A stretch of DNA of 64,000 nt from CAZMZW01 sp964571135 (GCA_964571135.1 CAZMZW010000002.1:124001-188000), one strand, 5' to 3'; positions 33,309 through 41,686 are shown, counted from the first letter of the stretch. The notes: generated by a model from the letters alone, not told the origin. Translations and numbers: made by a program.

Positions 33309-34124
33309 ATGAATAATATTTGGACTGAAGAAATCCTGGGAAGTAAAAAGCCGATCATTGCCATGTGCCATCTCTCTGCGTTGCCTGGTGATCCTGGTTT
33401 TGATAAGTCTGGCGGCATGAAGTCGATAATTGGATGGGCTCGTAAAGACCTGCTGGCTTTGCAAAATGGTGGTGTGGATGCTGTTATGTTCTCGAACGAG
33501 TTCAGCCTTCCTTACCTGACTAAAGTGGAACCGATCACAATCGCCTGTATGGCGAGGATCATCGGTGAATTATTGGCCGATATAAAAATTCCTTTCGGGG
33601 TCAATGCACTCTGGGATCCAATTGCATCGCTTGATTTGGCAGTGGCAGTCGGCGCGAGATTTGTACGTGAAGTATTTACAGGTGTCTATGCTGGAGATCT
33701 TGGTTTATGGAACACCAACTGTGGTGAGGTTGTACGCCATCAACACCGAATTGGTGCTGAAAATGTGAAGCTTCTATTCAATATCGTACCAGAAGCTGCC
33801 CGCTACTTGGCGGACCGCGAAGTAGTGGAAATTGCTAAATCCACAGTTTTCAATGCCCTCCCAGATGCTTTATGCGTTTCTGGTTTGACTGCTGGAGTGG
33901 AAACTAATACGCAGACGTTGAAGCAAGTCAAAGATGCTGTACCTGATACGATTGTGTTTGCAAACACTGGATTAAAACCAGATAATGTAAGAGAGCAGCT
34001 TGGCATTGCGGATGGCGCTGTGGTGGGAACGACCTTTAAGGTAGATGGTAAATTCGAAAACCATGTAGACGAAAGTCGGGTGAAAGCCTTCATGGATAAA
34101 GTAAAAGCATTCCGAATAAACTGA
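33309..34124 (+). CDS. BtpA/SgcQ family TIM-barrel protein
   Basis: 271 residues. The start (KKPIIAMCHLSALPGDPGFD) and the segments FGVNALWDP, ARFVREVFTGVYAGDLGLW and CVSGLTAGVETN match the BtpA family, which includes SgcQ of sugar operons and a cyanobacterial photosystem I biogenesis protein. Given the FGGY kinase partner 3 bp upstream, a role in sugar-phosphate metabolism is more likely than a photosystem role. The exact reaction is unknown. An A/T-flanked terminator follows. Confidence 0.85.
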   Translation: MNNIWTEEILGSKKPIIAMCHLSALPGDPGFDKSGGMKSIIGWARKDLLALQNGGVDAVMFSNEFSLPYLTKVEPITIACMARIIGELLADIKIPFGVNALWDPIASLDLAVAVGARFVREVFTGVYAGDLGLWNTNCGEVVRHQHRIGAENVKLLFNIVPEAARYLADREVVEIAKSTVFNALPDALCVSGLTAGVETNTQTLKQVKDAVPDTIVFANTGLKPDNVREQLGIADGAVVGTTFKVDGKFENHVDESRVKAFMDKVKAFRIN

Positions 34125-34141
34125 CCCGTATTTCTTAGAGA

Positions 34142-34167
34142 AAAAAACCCGCAGATGCGGGTTTTTT
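34142..34167. terminator. Bidirectional terminator between the sugar operon and recA
   Basis: Near-perfect palindrome built on AACCCGCA and TGCGGGTT, flanked by A6 and T6, between convergent genes. Confidence 0.9.
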
Positions 34168-34177
34168 GGTTCTCTGT

Positions 34178-35284
34178 TTATTCTTCTTGAGGTGTTTCAT
34201 CCTCAACCACAGGGGTTGTGGGAGTGAACATGGGTAATGCACCACCAAGAGCTTGTTCCCGTACCGCTTTTTCTATTTCAGCCGATAATTCAAGATTTTG
34301 TTTGAGGAATTCCTTGGCATTTTCACGCCCCTGTCCCAGGCGAACGTCTCCATAAGAGAAGAAAGCACCTCTTTTCTGGATGATCTCCAGTTGGCTGCCA
34401 AGATCAATGATATCCCCGGATTTAGATATTCCTTCATTGTACATAATATCAAATTCAGCGGTACGGAAAGGGGGAGCAACTTTATTTTTTACTACTCTTA
34501 CTCGCACTCGGTTGCCGGTAATTTCAGCCCCTGATTTGATAGATTGAATGCGGCGCACATCCAAACGAACAGAGGCATAAAACTTGAGCGCCAAACCGCC
34601 GGGAGTTGTCTCGGGGTTTCCAAACATTACCCCAATTTTCTGACGTAATTGATTGGTAAATACAACCGCGGTTTTTGTTTGATTGATTGCACCGGAAAGT
34701 TTGCGCAGGGCTTGAGACATTAAACGTGCCTGCATGCCCATGGTGGAGTCGCCCATATCACCTTCGATCTCAGAGCGGGGTACCAGGGCGGCGACAGAAT
34801 CAACCACCACAAGGTCCACTGCACCGGATCGTACCAGGGTCTGTACGATCTCTAGAGCCTGTTCGCCAGTATCTGGCTGGGAAATAAGCAAATCATCCAC
34901 ATTAACGCCCAATCTGGCGGCATATGCCGGATCAAGGGCATGTTCCATGTCCACATAAGCCACCGTTCCGCCCTTTTTTTGTGCTTCTGCAGTCAGGTGT
35001 AAGCATAAAGTTGTCTTACCCGAGGCTTCCGGTCCAAAAATTTCAGCTACACGTCCACGGGGGATCCCACCCACACCGAGGGCGATATCCAAGGAGAGTG
35101 AGCCGGAAGGGATGACCTCAACTTCCATATGTTTTGCTTCACCCAGACGTACAATTGACCCTTCGCCATACCGCTTGGTGATATCGTCCAATGCCTTAAG
35201 TAAAACAGCCTTCTTAGCCTCAATATTTTTAGGGTTTTGAACTGCTTCGGGCTGATTTTGGGGGGTTGTGGATTTAGCGGGCAT
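34178..35284 (-). CDS. recA: Recombinase RecA
   Basis: ATP-dependent strand-exchange protein that also triggers the SOS response by stimulating LexA cleavage. 368 residues with Walker A GPEASGKTT, the MAW-type region, Walker B LVVVDSVAAL, the L2 loop (FTNQLRQKIGVMFGNPETTPGG) and ALKFYASVRLDVRR. It starts at ATG 35284 behind CAGGAG on the minus strand. The C-terminus is acidic (VVEDETPQEE), as usual. A 28 bp promoter with an SOS-box-like palindrome lies 60 bp upstream. Confidence 0.98.
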   Translation of the reverse strand: MPAKSTTPQNQPEAVQNPKNIEAKKAVLLKALDDITKRYGEGSIVRLGEAKHMEVEVIPSGSLSLDIALGVGGIPRGRVAEIFGPEASGKTTLCLHLTAEAQKKGGTVAYVDMEHALDPAYAARLGVNVDDLLISQPDTGEQALEIVQTLVRSGAVDLVVVDSVAALVPRSEIEGDMGDSTMGMQARLMSQALRKLSGAINQTKTAVVFTNQLRQKIGVMFGNPETTPGGLALKFYASVRLDVRRIQSIKSGAEITGNRVRVRVVKNKVAPPFRTAEFDIMYNEGISKSGDIIDLGSQLEIIQKRGAFFSYGDVRLGQGRENAKEFLKQNLELSAEIEKAVREQALGGALPMFTPTTPVVEDETPQEE

Positions 35285-35345
35285 GAATCATCTCCTGAAG
35301 GATAATTTGAGTAAAATAATTATATAACATCTAGAAATTTACTTT

Positions 35346-35373
35346 ATTATAGTATAAATGTTCTATTCGTCAA
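35346..35373 (-). promoter_or_regulatory. recA promoter with possible LexA site
   Basis: On the minus strand TTGACG (35368-35373), 16 bp, TATAAT (35346-35351). Inside the spacer the sequence TAGAACATTTATACTA (35350-35365) is an imperfect palindrome that starts like the Gram-positive LexA site GAAC-N4-GTTC but has two mismatches in the second arm. Promoter confidence is good, LexA confidence low. Confidence 0.6.
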
Positions 35374-35420
35374 GTCATTCTAAACTTGGAAAAATAATCT
35401 GATAACATCAAAATAATCTC

Positions 35421-35448
35421 TTGACCAACAGCGATTCTGTGATAAATT
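35421..35448 (+). promoter_or_regulatory. Candidate glnA promoter
   Basis: TTGACC (35421-35426), 16 bp, TAAATT (35443-35448). It would give a leader of about 150 nt. Confidence 0.5.
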
Positions 35449-35554
35449 TATGCGTTATTGCACCTAATAAATAAAACGATGGATAGTCAATGATTGGGTC
35501 ACTTTTCTAAATGAAACAGAGAAGAGATGCCCGGTAATATTTAGGTATTACTTT

Positions 35555-35585
35555 ATTGGCATGCACAGTCATGCCAATATTTTTT
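35555..35585 (+). terminator. Terminator-like hairpin in the glnA leader
   Basis: Perfect 9 bp stem ATTGGCATG/CATGCCAAT, 6-nt loop, then a T run, ending 6 nt before the AAGGAG ribosome site of glnA. As nothing is transcribed into it from upstream on this strand except the glnA leader itself, it is a candidate attenuator. An upstream ATGCC (35527-35531) could pair with GGCAT of the stem as an antiterminator. Confidence 0.7.
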
Positions 35586-35603
35586 CACCAAAGGAGAAAC
35601 AAA

Positions 35604-36935
35604 ATGGATTCAAAAGATATTCTGAAAAGGGTGAAAGAGGACAGGGTGAAATTTGTTAGTTTTCAGTTCAGTGACGTAACCGGTAAGGTTAAAAGCGTGG
35701 ATGCACCGGTCGAGCGCCTGGAGGAGACGCTGGACAATGGGATGTGGTTTGATGGTTCTTCTGTAGAGGGATTTGCCCGTATTCAGGAGAGCGATATGCA
35801 TTTGAGAGTGGATGTAGATACTTATGCCGTATTACCCTGGACCCCAGTCGAATTGCGCCGCGCCCGTTTTTTTTGTGATATCTACACACCTGAAGAAAAA
35901 CCATTTACCGGTGATCCGCGTGGCAATTTGAAAAAAATGCTGAAAGAATTAAAAGACCGGGGAATGGTTTTTAATGTCGGTACAGAACCTGAGTTCTTTT
36001 TATTCCTGCGAAATGATGTGGTCCATCCTGTACCGCATGATGTTGGCGGGTATTTTGATTTTTCCTCGGATGATATGGCTGCCCAGGTTCGAACGGAGTT
36101 GATCGCTGCCCTGAATAGTATGGGATTGGAAGTGGAAGTGGGTCATCATGAGGTGGCGCTTGGCCAACACGAAATCGATTTCCGTTTTGCAGATGCATTG
36201 CGCACTGCTGATAATGTGCTGACTTTAAAATATACGGTCAAAGCAATTGCTGCTCAGCATGGCCTCGTGGCATCCTTTATGCCTAAACCGATTTTTGGGA
36301 TCAATGGCTCAGGTATGCATTGCCATCAGTCACTTTTCGACCTTAGGGGTAAAAATTTATTTTATGATCCCAAAGATGAATATCATCTTTCACCAATTGC
36401 TTATGGTTTTATTGCCGGTCAATTGCATCATGCCAGGGCATTTTCAGCAGTTGTGGCACCGACTGTCAATTCTTACAAACGGCTGGTACCTGGTTATGAA
36501 GCACCAGTTTATGTGGGTTGGGCACAGACAAACCGGTCAGCTTTGATCAGAATTCCCCGCTACACAGAAGGTCAAACTAATGCGGTTCGAGCTGAATTGC
36601 GCTGCCCAGACCCATCCTGCAGTCCTTACCTTGCTTTGACTGCAATATTAGCTGCAGCATTGGATGGGATTGACAAAGGTATGAAACCTCCCAAACCTCT
36701 TAATAATGTAAATGTTTACCATCTCAGCGAAGAAGAGCGGGTTACGCAAAATATCAAAGAGCTGCCAGCTTCGCTCCTGGAGGCATTAGATGAATTGGAG
36801 AAGTGCAAGATAATCCAAAATGCACTGGGAAATGAAATCTATAATGCATTCCGCCGTGCGAAACTCGAAGAGTGGGATGATTTTCGTATTCATGTAACCG
36901 ACTGGGAGACAGAACACTTCTTGGAAAATGCGTAA
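35604..36935 (+). CDS. glnA: Glutamine synthetase, type I
   Basis: Makes glutamine from glutamate, ammonia and ATP. The 443-residue protein has the DGSSVEGF substrate loop, the metal-ligand segment GTEPEFFLF, GHHEVALGQHEIDFRF, NGSGMHCHQSLF and the phosphate/glutamate loop NSYKRLVPGYEAPVYVGW...NRSALIRIP. In place of the adenylylated-Tyr loop of GSI-beta it has NVYHLSEEER, as in GSI-alpha enzymes of Gram-positive type. So control by adenylylation is unlikely. The start is ATG 35604 behind AAGGAG; an upstream ATG at 35556 in the hairpin stem is not the start. Expression may be tuned by the leader hairpin. Confidence 0.96.
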   Translation: MDSKDILKRVKEDRVKFVSFQFSDVTGKVKSVDAPVERLEETLDNGMWFDGSSVEGFARIQESDMHLRVDVDTYAVLPWTPVELRRARFFCDIYTPEEKPFTGDPRGNLKKMLKELKDRGMVFNVGTEPEFFLFLRNDVVHPVPHDVGGYFDFSSDDMAAQVRTELIAALNSMGLEVEVGHHEVALGQHEIDFRFADALRTADNVLTLKYTVKAIAAQHGLVASFMPKPIFGINGSGMHCHQSLFDLRGKNLFYDPKDEYHLSPIAYGFIAGQLHHARAFSAVVAPTVNSYKRLVPGYEAPVYVGWAQTNRSALIRIPRYTEGQTNAVRAELRCPDPSCSPYLALTAILAAALDGIDKGMKPPKPLNNVNVYHLSEEERVTQNIKELPASLLEALDELEKCKIIQNALGNEIYNAFRRAKLEEWDDFRIHVTDWETEHFLENA

Positions 36936-36973
36936 TTAATTCCTAATTAGTTGCAGATCTAAAAATCTTTGAG

Positions 36974-37003
36974 AAAATCCCTTGCCAAAAAGCAGGGGAT
37001 TTT
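36974..37003. terminator. Terminator between glnA and ttuA
   Basis: 12-pair stem AAAATCCCTTGC/GCAGGGGATTTT with a 6-nt loop. It overlaps the stop codon of the convergent gene. Confidence 0.8.
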
Positions 37004-37931
37004 ATATATTATGACTTTTTATCAAATTGCAGAATGAACAAAACCCTTCATTTTTGGTGGGTTGACCACAGTTTTCACAGGTTCTATCACTTGTGATATC
37101 TTCTTCGTTTGTATTTAGGGTAAAATCACCTTTTTGACTGGCGCGAAGGTATCCCAGGTAAAAGTCCAGTTTTACGGATGGTTGTTTGTCCTCAATTTGA
37201 TTTAGGATCTGTTTGTAATATAACTGTGTGCTGCCAGAAGAATAGGGACATTCTTCATAGACATATTTGATTCCTTTCATAAGCGCATAGGCAGCTGCCT
37301 CGCGCTCAAAGGTGCGGCAAAAAGGTTTTACTTTTCGGACAAAACCTGGTTGTTCTGGCAACAATGGCATTTGACGCCCAATTAGATCCATAGACCAATT
37401 CAAAGTATTCATCATTAATATCGCCGCTTCATCATCCAGGTTATGGGCAGTCGCCAAAACGGAATATCCCCCGTCCAAAGCAGCTTTATTCATTAAATAT
37501 CTTTTAACCAGACCACAAATTGAACAAGGTTTGGACTGACCTCGCCGGGTTCGCTCTGTCATTTCAGGAATATTTTCTTTATACCTAGCTTTTACATCCA
37601 CCACCTCCAATTTGAGGTTTCGTTCAGATGCAAATTGTTCAGCCAGCAAGCATGATTTTTGAGAATAGCCAATTCCGGCATCAATCCCAAGGTCAATATA
37701 AACACCATCCGTCTGGTAACCCAACTTATATAATATATCCCAAAGAGAAAGTGAATCCTTTCCACCGGAAACTGCCACCAAAATGCGATCTTCTCTACTG
37801 AACAAGTGATATTTATTTATCGTGTGCTCGGTCTGATTTGGAAGCCATTCAAGAAAATGATCTTTGCATAAAGCCAGCCGATGCTGGTGTAAATGGATGG
37901 CAGCTTTTTGCCCACATTTTCGGCATCGCAT
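37002..37931 (-). CDS. ttuA: TtuA-like tRNA 2-thiouridine synthetase
   Basis: PP-loop ATPase predicted to thiolate a tRNA uridine (s2T54 in Thermus-type systems). The 309-residue protein has an N-terminal zinc finger (CRKC...CKDH), the PP-loop SGGKDSLSLWDILYKLGY, the catalytic-cysteine/iron-sulfur segment KPCSICGLVKR with a third Cys in EECPYS, the tRNA-path motif ATAHNLDDEAA, and a C-terminal zinc finger (CENC...CSFC). This is the TtuA/Ncs6/CTU1 layout, not TtcA, which has its iron-sulfur cysteines elsewhere. The next gene is a TtuB-like sulfur carrier ending in Gly-Gly. Confidence 0.87.
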   Translation of the reverse strand: MRCRKCGQKAAIHLHQHRLALCKDHFLEWLPNQTEHTINKYHLFSREDRILVAVSGGKDSLSLWDILYKLGYQTDGVYIDLGIDAGIGYSQKSCLLAEQFASERNLKLEVVDVKARYKENIPEMTERTRRGQSKPCSICGLVKRYLMNKAALDGGYSVLATAHNLDDEAAILMMNTLNWSMDLIGRQMPLLPEQPGFVRKVKPFCRTFEREAAAYALMKGIKYVYEECPYSSGSTQLYYKQILNQIEDKQPSVKLDFYLGYLRASQKGDFTLNTNEEDITSDRTCENCGQPTKNEGFCSFCNLIKSHNI

Positions 37932-37937
37932 TCTTGA

Positions 37938-38132
37938 TTATCCGCCTGATATAACTACAACCAGTTCAATCTGGTCATTGTCGCGCAATATTTCATCTTC
38001 TGTTAGTAGAGAGCCATTGCGGATAGCCAATATGGAATTATTGGGAATATTTAAACGTTTTAGTGCTTTATTAAGGGAGAGTTCGCCTTCCAAATGGTAT
38101 TCATGGTCCCTCACATTGATCGTAATGGTCAT
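37938..38132 (-). CDS. ttuB: TtuB-like ubiquitin-fold sulfur carrier
   Basis: 64-residue beta-grasp protein ending ELVVVISGG, so the C-terminal Gly-Gly can be adenylated by an E1-like enzyme and turned into a thiocarboxylate. The stretch SILAIRNGSLLTEDEILRDNDQIE matches the TtuB/ThiS/MoaD family, and the neighbour TtuA points to TtuB. In Thermus TtuB also becomes attached to proteins. Its own E1 (TtuC/MoeB) is not adjacent. It overlaps xdhC by 4 nt (ATGA type) and is 6 bp from ttuA, so translation is coupled. A MoaD role next to xdhC is the alternative. Confidence 0.85.
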   Translation of the reverse strand: MTITINVRDHEYHLEGELSLNKALKRLNIPNNSILAIRNGSLLTEDEILRDNDQIELVVVISGG

Positions 38133-39196
38133 TTCGTTTTTTTCCTGCGTTCAGTGACAATTTCCGCGATTATGGAAAGAGCAATTTCTTCTGGTGAATT
38201 CGCACCTATGTTTAAACCGATGGGTGCATGGATACGTTGAATATCCTTTTCAGATATTCCCTCCGCTTTTAATGCGCTAAATCGTAAATCACGTGTCTTT
38301 TTTGAACCAAGGACTCCAATGAATCCTGCTGGACTTTTTAATGATTCGGAAAGGGCAGGCACATCTATCTTTTCATCATGGCTCAGAATTGCAATGCAAT
38401 CAGAGAATATCAGGTTTAATTTCGGAAATACCTCCTGCGGCCAGGAGTGGATCAACTCATCTGCCAACGGAAAACGATCACGGGTGAGGAAAGCGGAGCG
38501 TGGATCAATCACAATTGTTATGAATCCAAGTTCGTGCGCGAAAACAACCAAAGCAGCTGTGATATGAACTGCGCCAACAATCACCATTCTTGCTTGAGGC
38601 AAAATGGGTTCTAAAAAAACCTTCAATGGCTGTGATGATTTGAGATCAATATCGTCTTTGCGAGAAGTCCCGTCTTTTAACAATTTTGCCATTTTTTTGA
38701 TAGGAAAGTGTTTTGACCATATTCCTGAGGGATCATCTTCTACCCATCCATTCTTGGAAAATATCCCCTTTTTGCTTTGAAGATCACCAGAAATCACAGT
38801 GGCCAAAACGAGTGGTTGATTTGTTTGGAGAAGATTGATGAGTTTGTCGAACAATGAGAGGGTTAAACCACTTGGTAAGTTTGAATTAAAAAGAGGTTCA
38901 ACATAAACATTGATATTTCCCCCGCATGCCAACCCTACCGACCAGGTGCTTGAATTGTCGATACCAAAATGAAGCAAGCTTGGTTTCCCACTTTGCAGGC
39001 ACTGCAGTGCGGCCTCGACGACGCTGGATTCCACGCAGCCACCACTGACCGATCCGAAAAATTCACCCTGTGAAGAGACGATCAATTTTGCTCCGACCGG
39101 ACGTGGAGAAGACCCTTCCACCTTGATAACTGTTGCCAGGGCAATTCTTTTTCCGGCAGCCAACCAGGTTTGAATCGTAGGGATCAGATCGCGCAT
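38129..39196 (-). CDS. xdhC: XdhC/CoxI family protein
   Basis: 355-residue protein of the family that binds molybdenum cofactor and matures molybdenum hydroxylases such as xanthine dehydrogenase. The N-terminal XdhC_CoxI domain has VEGSSPRPVGAKL and SVSGGCVESSVVEAAL with the conserved Cys. The C-terminal Rossmann domain has MVIVGAVHITAALVVFAHEL and VIDPRSAF. No molybdenum hydroxylase is in the window, so its client is unknown. It overlaps the genes on both sides (ttuB and a serine hydrolase), as part of one long minus-strand operon. Confidence 0.88.
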   Translation of the reverse strand: MRDLIPTIQTWLAAGKRIALATVIKVEGSSPRPVGAKLIVSSQGEFFGSVSGGCVESSVVEAALQCLQSGKPSLLHFGIDNSSTWSVGLACGGNINVYVEPLFNSNLPSGLTLSLFDKLINLLQTNQPLVLATVISGDLQSKKGIFSKNGWVEDDPSGIWSKHFPIKKMAKLLKDGTSRKDDIDLKSSQPLKVFLEPILPQARMVIVGAVHITAALVVFAHELGFITIVIDPRSAFLTRDRFPLADELIHSWPQEVFPKLNLIFSDCIAILSHDEKIDVPALSESLKSPAGFIGVLGSKKTRDLRFSALKAEGISEKDIQRIHAPIGLNIGANSPEEIALSIIAEIVTERRKKTK

Positions 39197-40356
39197 GTTA
39201 AATACTCTTTCATCAAGGGAAGCATTTTTTCACCTAACAATTTATCCAGGTTTTCCGGTATAGCCCATAGATCCGCTTTGGAGATGATGGCTGCAACAAC
39301 TTCCATCTCCGGAATAATATAGATACGCTGACCAGCCCAACCACAGGCACAAATCACTTCCACCGGTTTATTTTGGTCAGTTAATAAATAATCTCGAAGC
39401 CACCAGGCATAGCCATATTCAAAATAGTCACTGGCATGGACCTTGGGAGTTGTGGATTCTTTCACCCATTCTTGAGAAATTAACTGTTTTCCCTGCCAGA
39501 AACCCTTCTGGAGATACAAATAACCAATCTTCAGCATATCCCGAATGGGTAAAAATAAATTTGCACCACCGAATGGAATTCCCTGTGGATCAATCTCCCA
39601 ATAGGGATTGCCAAAACCCAGGGGGTTAAAAAGCTCGGTTTGGGCGAATTCGCGTAATTTTCCACCCAAGGCTTTATTTAACACGGCTGCCAGCAGATGA
39701 CTGTTGCCTGTGCTGTAGGAAAAACTTTCACCTGGTGAATGAACAAGCGGGAGCGTCAGCAGATATTCGACCCAGTTTTTACTTTTCAACCAACGCGGCA
39801 TTTCTGGTATTTTATCAGTGAAGGGTAATCCGGATGTCATCGTTAATAAATGCCTCAAAGATATGGTTTGTTTATCTTTTGGTACATTATTCAGGGATTC
39901 TCCCAGAGTTACTTCCAGGTTCTTAAGCAATCCTTTTTCCAGAGCAATTCCGGTCAGAGCAGACATTATGCATTTGGTCACAGAACGCCCATTCCAAGCA
40001 TCCCCACGATTATTACGCATCGTATCTTCAAAGTGAGGAATAAAGGGGATCAACAATGAGTAGATTCCATTTACGATGGGCATACGATCATCTACTGTTG
40101 GGTTTGGATTGTTGAATTCGAAAATTAGTCTTCCTTGGTGCGTAATTAACGCTTGTTTGCAGGCTGGAAAATTATGCAGGATTGCCTGACCATACTCCTT
40201 ATATTGGGGCAAGGTAACAATTGAATTAAAATCCAAAGAATATTCTTTTTTAGACAAATCGATTTCCTGAAAACCAAATTGTTGAAATTGTATCCGAAAC
40301 TTTAGAAGATGGTTTAATAATCCTAATTGTATTGGAGCATGAAATCTTGAATCCAC
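39184..40356 (-). CDS. Beta-lactamase-fold serine hydrolase (class C/esterase group)
   Basis: 390 residues without a signal peptide. The SxxK motif is SVTK (in NGRSVTKCIMSALTGIAL), the Tyr motif is YSTGNS, and TMTSGLPF lies between, as in AmpC-like esterases and penicillin-binding relatives. Cytoplasmic or at least non-exported by sequence. The GTG at 40356 overlaps the padR stop by 34 nt and the xdhC start by 13 nt on the other side; a later start is possible as the first 40 residues do not resemble the family. Substrate unknown. Confidence 0.8.
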   Translation of the reverse strand: MDSRFHAPIQLGLLNHLLKFRIQFQQFGFQEIDLSKKEYSLDFNSIVTLPQYKEYGQAILHNFPACKQALITHQGRLIFEFNNPNPTVDDRMPIVNGIYSLLIPFIPHFEDTMRNNRGDAWNGRSVTKCIMSALTGIALEKGLLKNLEVTLGESLNNVPKDKQTISLRHLLTMTSGLPFTDKIPEMPRWLKSKNWVEYLLTLPLVHSPGESFSYSTGNSHLLAAVLNKALGGKLREFAQTELFNPLGFGNPYWEIDPQGIPFGGANLFLPIRDMLKIGYLYLQKGFWQGKQLISQEWVKESTTPKVHASDYFEYGYAWWLRDYLLTDQNKPVEVICACGWAGQRIYIIPEMEVVAAIISKADLWAIPENLDKLLGEKMLPLMKEYLTCAI

Positions 40357-40862
40357 CCAAGTTCACTATCGATTGATTTAAGGGAATGATCGAAGAGAGC
40401 TTTTACATGCCTCGGGATACTTTTTCCATAGCTGTTTTTCTTAATGACTAATCCCCTTTTTTTAATATTCAAGATATCTTCATAATGCTTCAAGGCTTTT
40501 AAGATCTCAGATTTATCCAGTAAAGGCAGATTGGCTAAACCCATTTGAAAATGGCTGGGGGATGTCCGCGGTTCTGATAAAGCAGCCAGAGTTTCCTGTT
40601 TGCAGATTTGTAATCCGATCGATGTGATGGCAAATACACGGCGGGATGGTCCTTGATGAATTGCATCTTGCATATGGCTTACAATCCAGCTCTTTTTTTC
40701 TAATTTGTTAAGCAGATAATAAATGGAAGAAAAACCAATCTCTGTCCATTCACGCATTCCCCGTTCAGTTATGATTTGCTCAATTTGATAGCCATGTACA
40801 GGTTTTTCAGCTACCAGGCTGAGTATGGCTAATTCGGCATTTGTGATTTTAGATTGATTCAT
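40323..40862 (-). CDS. PadR-family transcriptional regulator
   Basis: 179 residues. The N-terminal winged helix (ITNAELAILSLVAEKPVHGYQIEQII...FSSIYYLLNKLEKKSWI) and a C-terminal coiled dimerisation helix (about 95-175) match PadR proteins of the full-length type. These repress genes until a ligand binds. The gene is second in an operon behind a GyrI-like ligand-binding protein, 11 bp away. An inverted repeat overlapping the shared promoter is the likely operator. Confidence 0.88.
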   Translation of the reverse strand: MNQSKITNAELAILSLVAEKPVHGYQIEQIITERGMREWTEIGFSSIYYLLNKLEKKSWIVSHMQDAIHQGPSRRVFAITSIGLQICKQETLAALSEPRTSPSHFQMGLANLPLLDKSEILKALKHYEDILNIKKRGLVIKKNSYGKSIPRHVKALFDHSLKSIDSELGWIQDFMLQYN

Positions 40863-40873
40863 ATTCAGTAAAT

Positions 40874-41488
40874 CTATTTTCCAAACGGTTGCCGAATAAT
40901 TGTCTTGAGATTTTCTGGCGCTGTTTTCAAAGGGGTATTGAGATAGATTTCATGGTGCTTTCCTTTGCGTTGATAGCCTCTTTCGTTGATTGCGGTATGC
41001 AATTTTTCAATATCATCGCCTTCTGTCGAATAAGGACCAAGATGCAGGATTTGGACGCAATCTCCTTCATCAAAATTTTGAAACCGAATGCTTTCGGCAA
41101 GAACAAGTCCTTTTTTCTTTATCACCTGTTTGCGCATCTTAGAAACCATTTCGTCTGTAATTAAATCTGGTTGAAGAATCATCATTGTCCATTTCCAATC
41201 TGCCTTGCTTTTTACACTAAACAGGGTCATATCTTCAACCCACCATAATCCTTCCAAGGGCATAACTTTGAAATCGATAGAAAGTTTTTCTTTCTTAACT
41301 GCGAATTTTAATCCATAGGATATGGAAAATAGAGCTTGAACTGAATCTTTATATGCCTGACTCGTATTTGGATCGCCTTCACCATCAATCATCAAATAGT
41401 TAAAAGAGGGGATCATTAAGAAATCAACTTTATTTCTTGAGGCAGAATAAAATTCTTTCATATGTTTAAGCAAATCCAATTTTCCCAT
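40874..41488 (-). CDS. GyrI-like small-molecule-binding protein
   Basis: 204 residues. The N-terminal NKVDFLMIPSFNYLMIDGEGDPN, the central EGLWWVEDM and the C-terminal GDCVQILHLGPYSTEGDDIEKLHTAINERGY match the GyrI-like/SOUL-related family of small-molecule-binding domains (the ligand domain of BmrR-type regulators, here without DNA-binding part). It may act as a binder or hydrolase for a toxic small molecule. First gene of the PadR operon. A strong AAGGAG ribosome site is present on the minus strand. Confidence 0.82.
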   Translation of the reverse strand: MGKLDLLKHMKEFYSASRNKVDFLMIPSFNYLMIDGEGDPNTSQAYKDSVQALFSISYGLKFAVKKEKLSIDFKVMPLEGLWWVEDMTLFSVKSKADWKWTMMILQPDLITDEMVSKMRKQVIKKKGLVLAESIRFQNFDEGDCVQILHLGPYSTEGDDIEKLHTAINERGYQRKGKHHEIYLNTPLKTAPENLKTIIRQPFGK

Positions 41489-41513
41489 GGCATCTCCTTA
41501 TTCTGTAAACATA

Positions 41514-41557
41514 ATATTCTATTACTATAATATATAAGAATATGCTATTTTTGTCAA
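41514..41557 (-). promoter_or_regulatory. Promoter and inverted-repeat operator of the PadR operon
   Basis: Minus strand: TTGACA (41552-41557), 17 bp, TATATT (41529-41534). The arms ATATTCT (41514-41520) and AGAATAT (41537-41543) are exact inverted repeats with 16 bp between them, one in the spacer and one just past the -10 box. This fits a PadR dimer blocking the promoter. Confidence 0.75.
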
Positions 41558-41686
41558 GAGAATTTTATCTCTTGTTCACTTTTAAATAGGTCTATTTGAT
41601 AATGGTTTTAAAATATGGTAAAAATATCAGAATGTAATGGTAGAAATGTATATAATGCGTAGAAATAATTATTGGAGCAAAGCAAT

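Noticed and set aside
36247..36546. A 99-residue open frame inside glnA
   Set aside because: It lies in an alternative frame of a strongly conserved gene and has no ribosome site or recognisable domain; many similar shadow frames in ppdK, ahcY and recA were dropped for the same reason.
37938..38132. MoaD or ThiS identity for the 64-residue Ubl
   Set aside because: No moaE, thiG or other cofactor genes adjoin it, while ttuA does; the internal sequence also suits TtuB better. xdhC next door keeps a MoaD role as a minor alternative.
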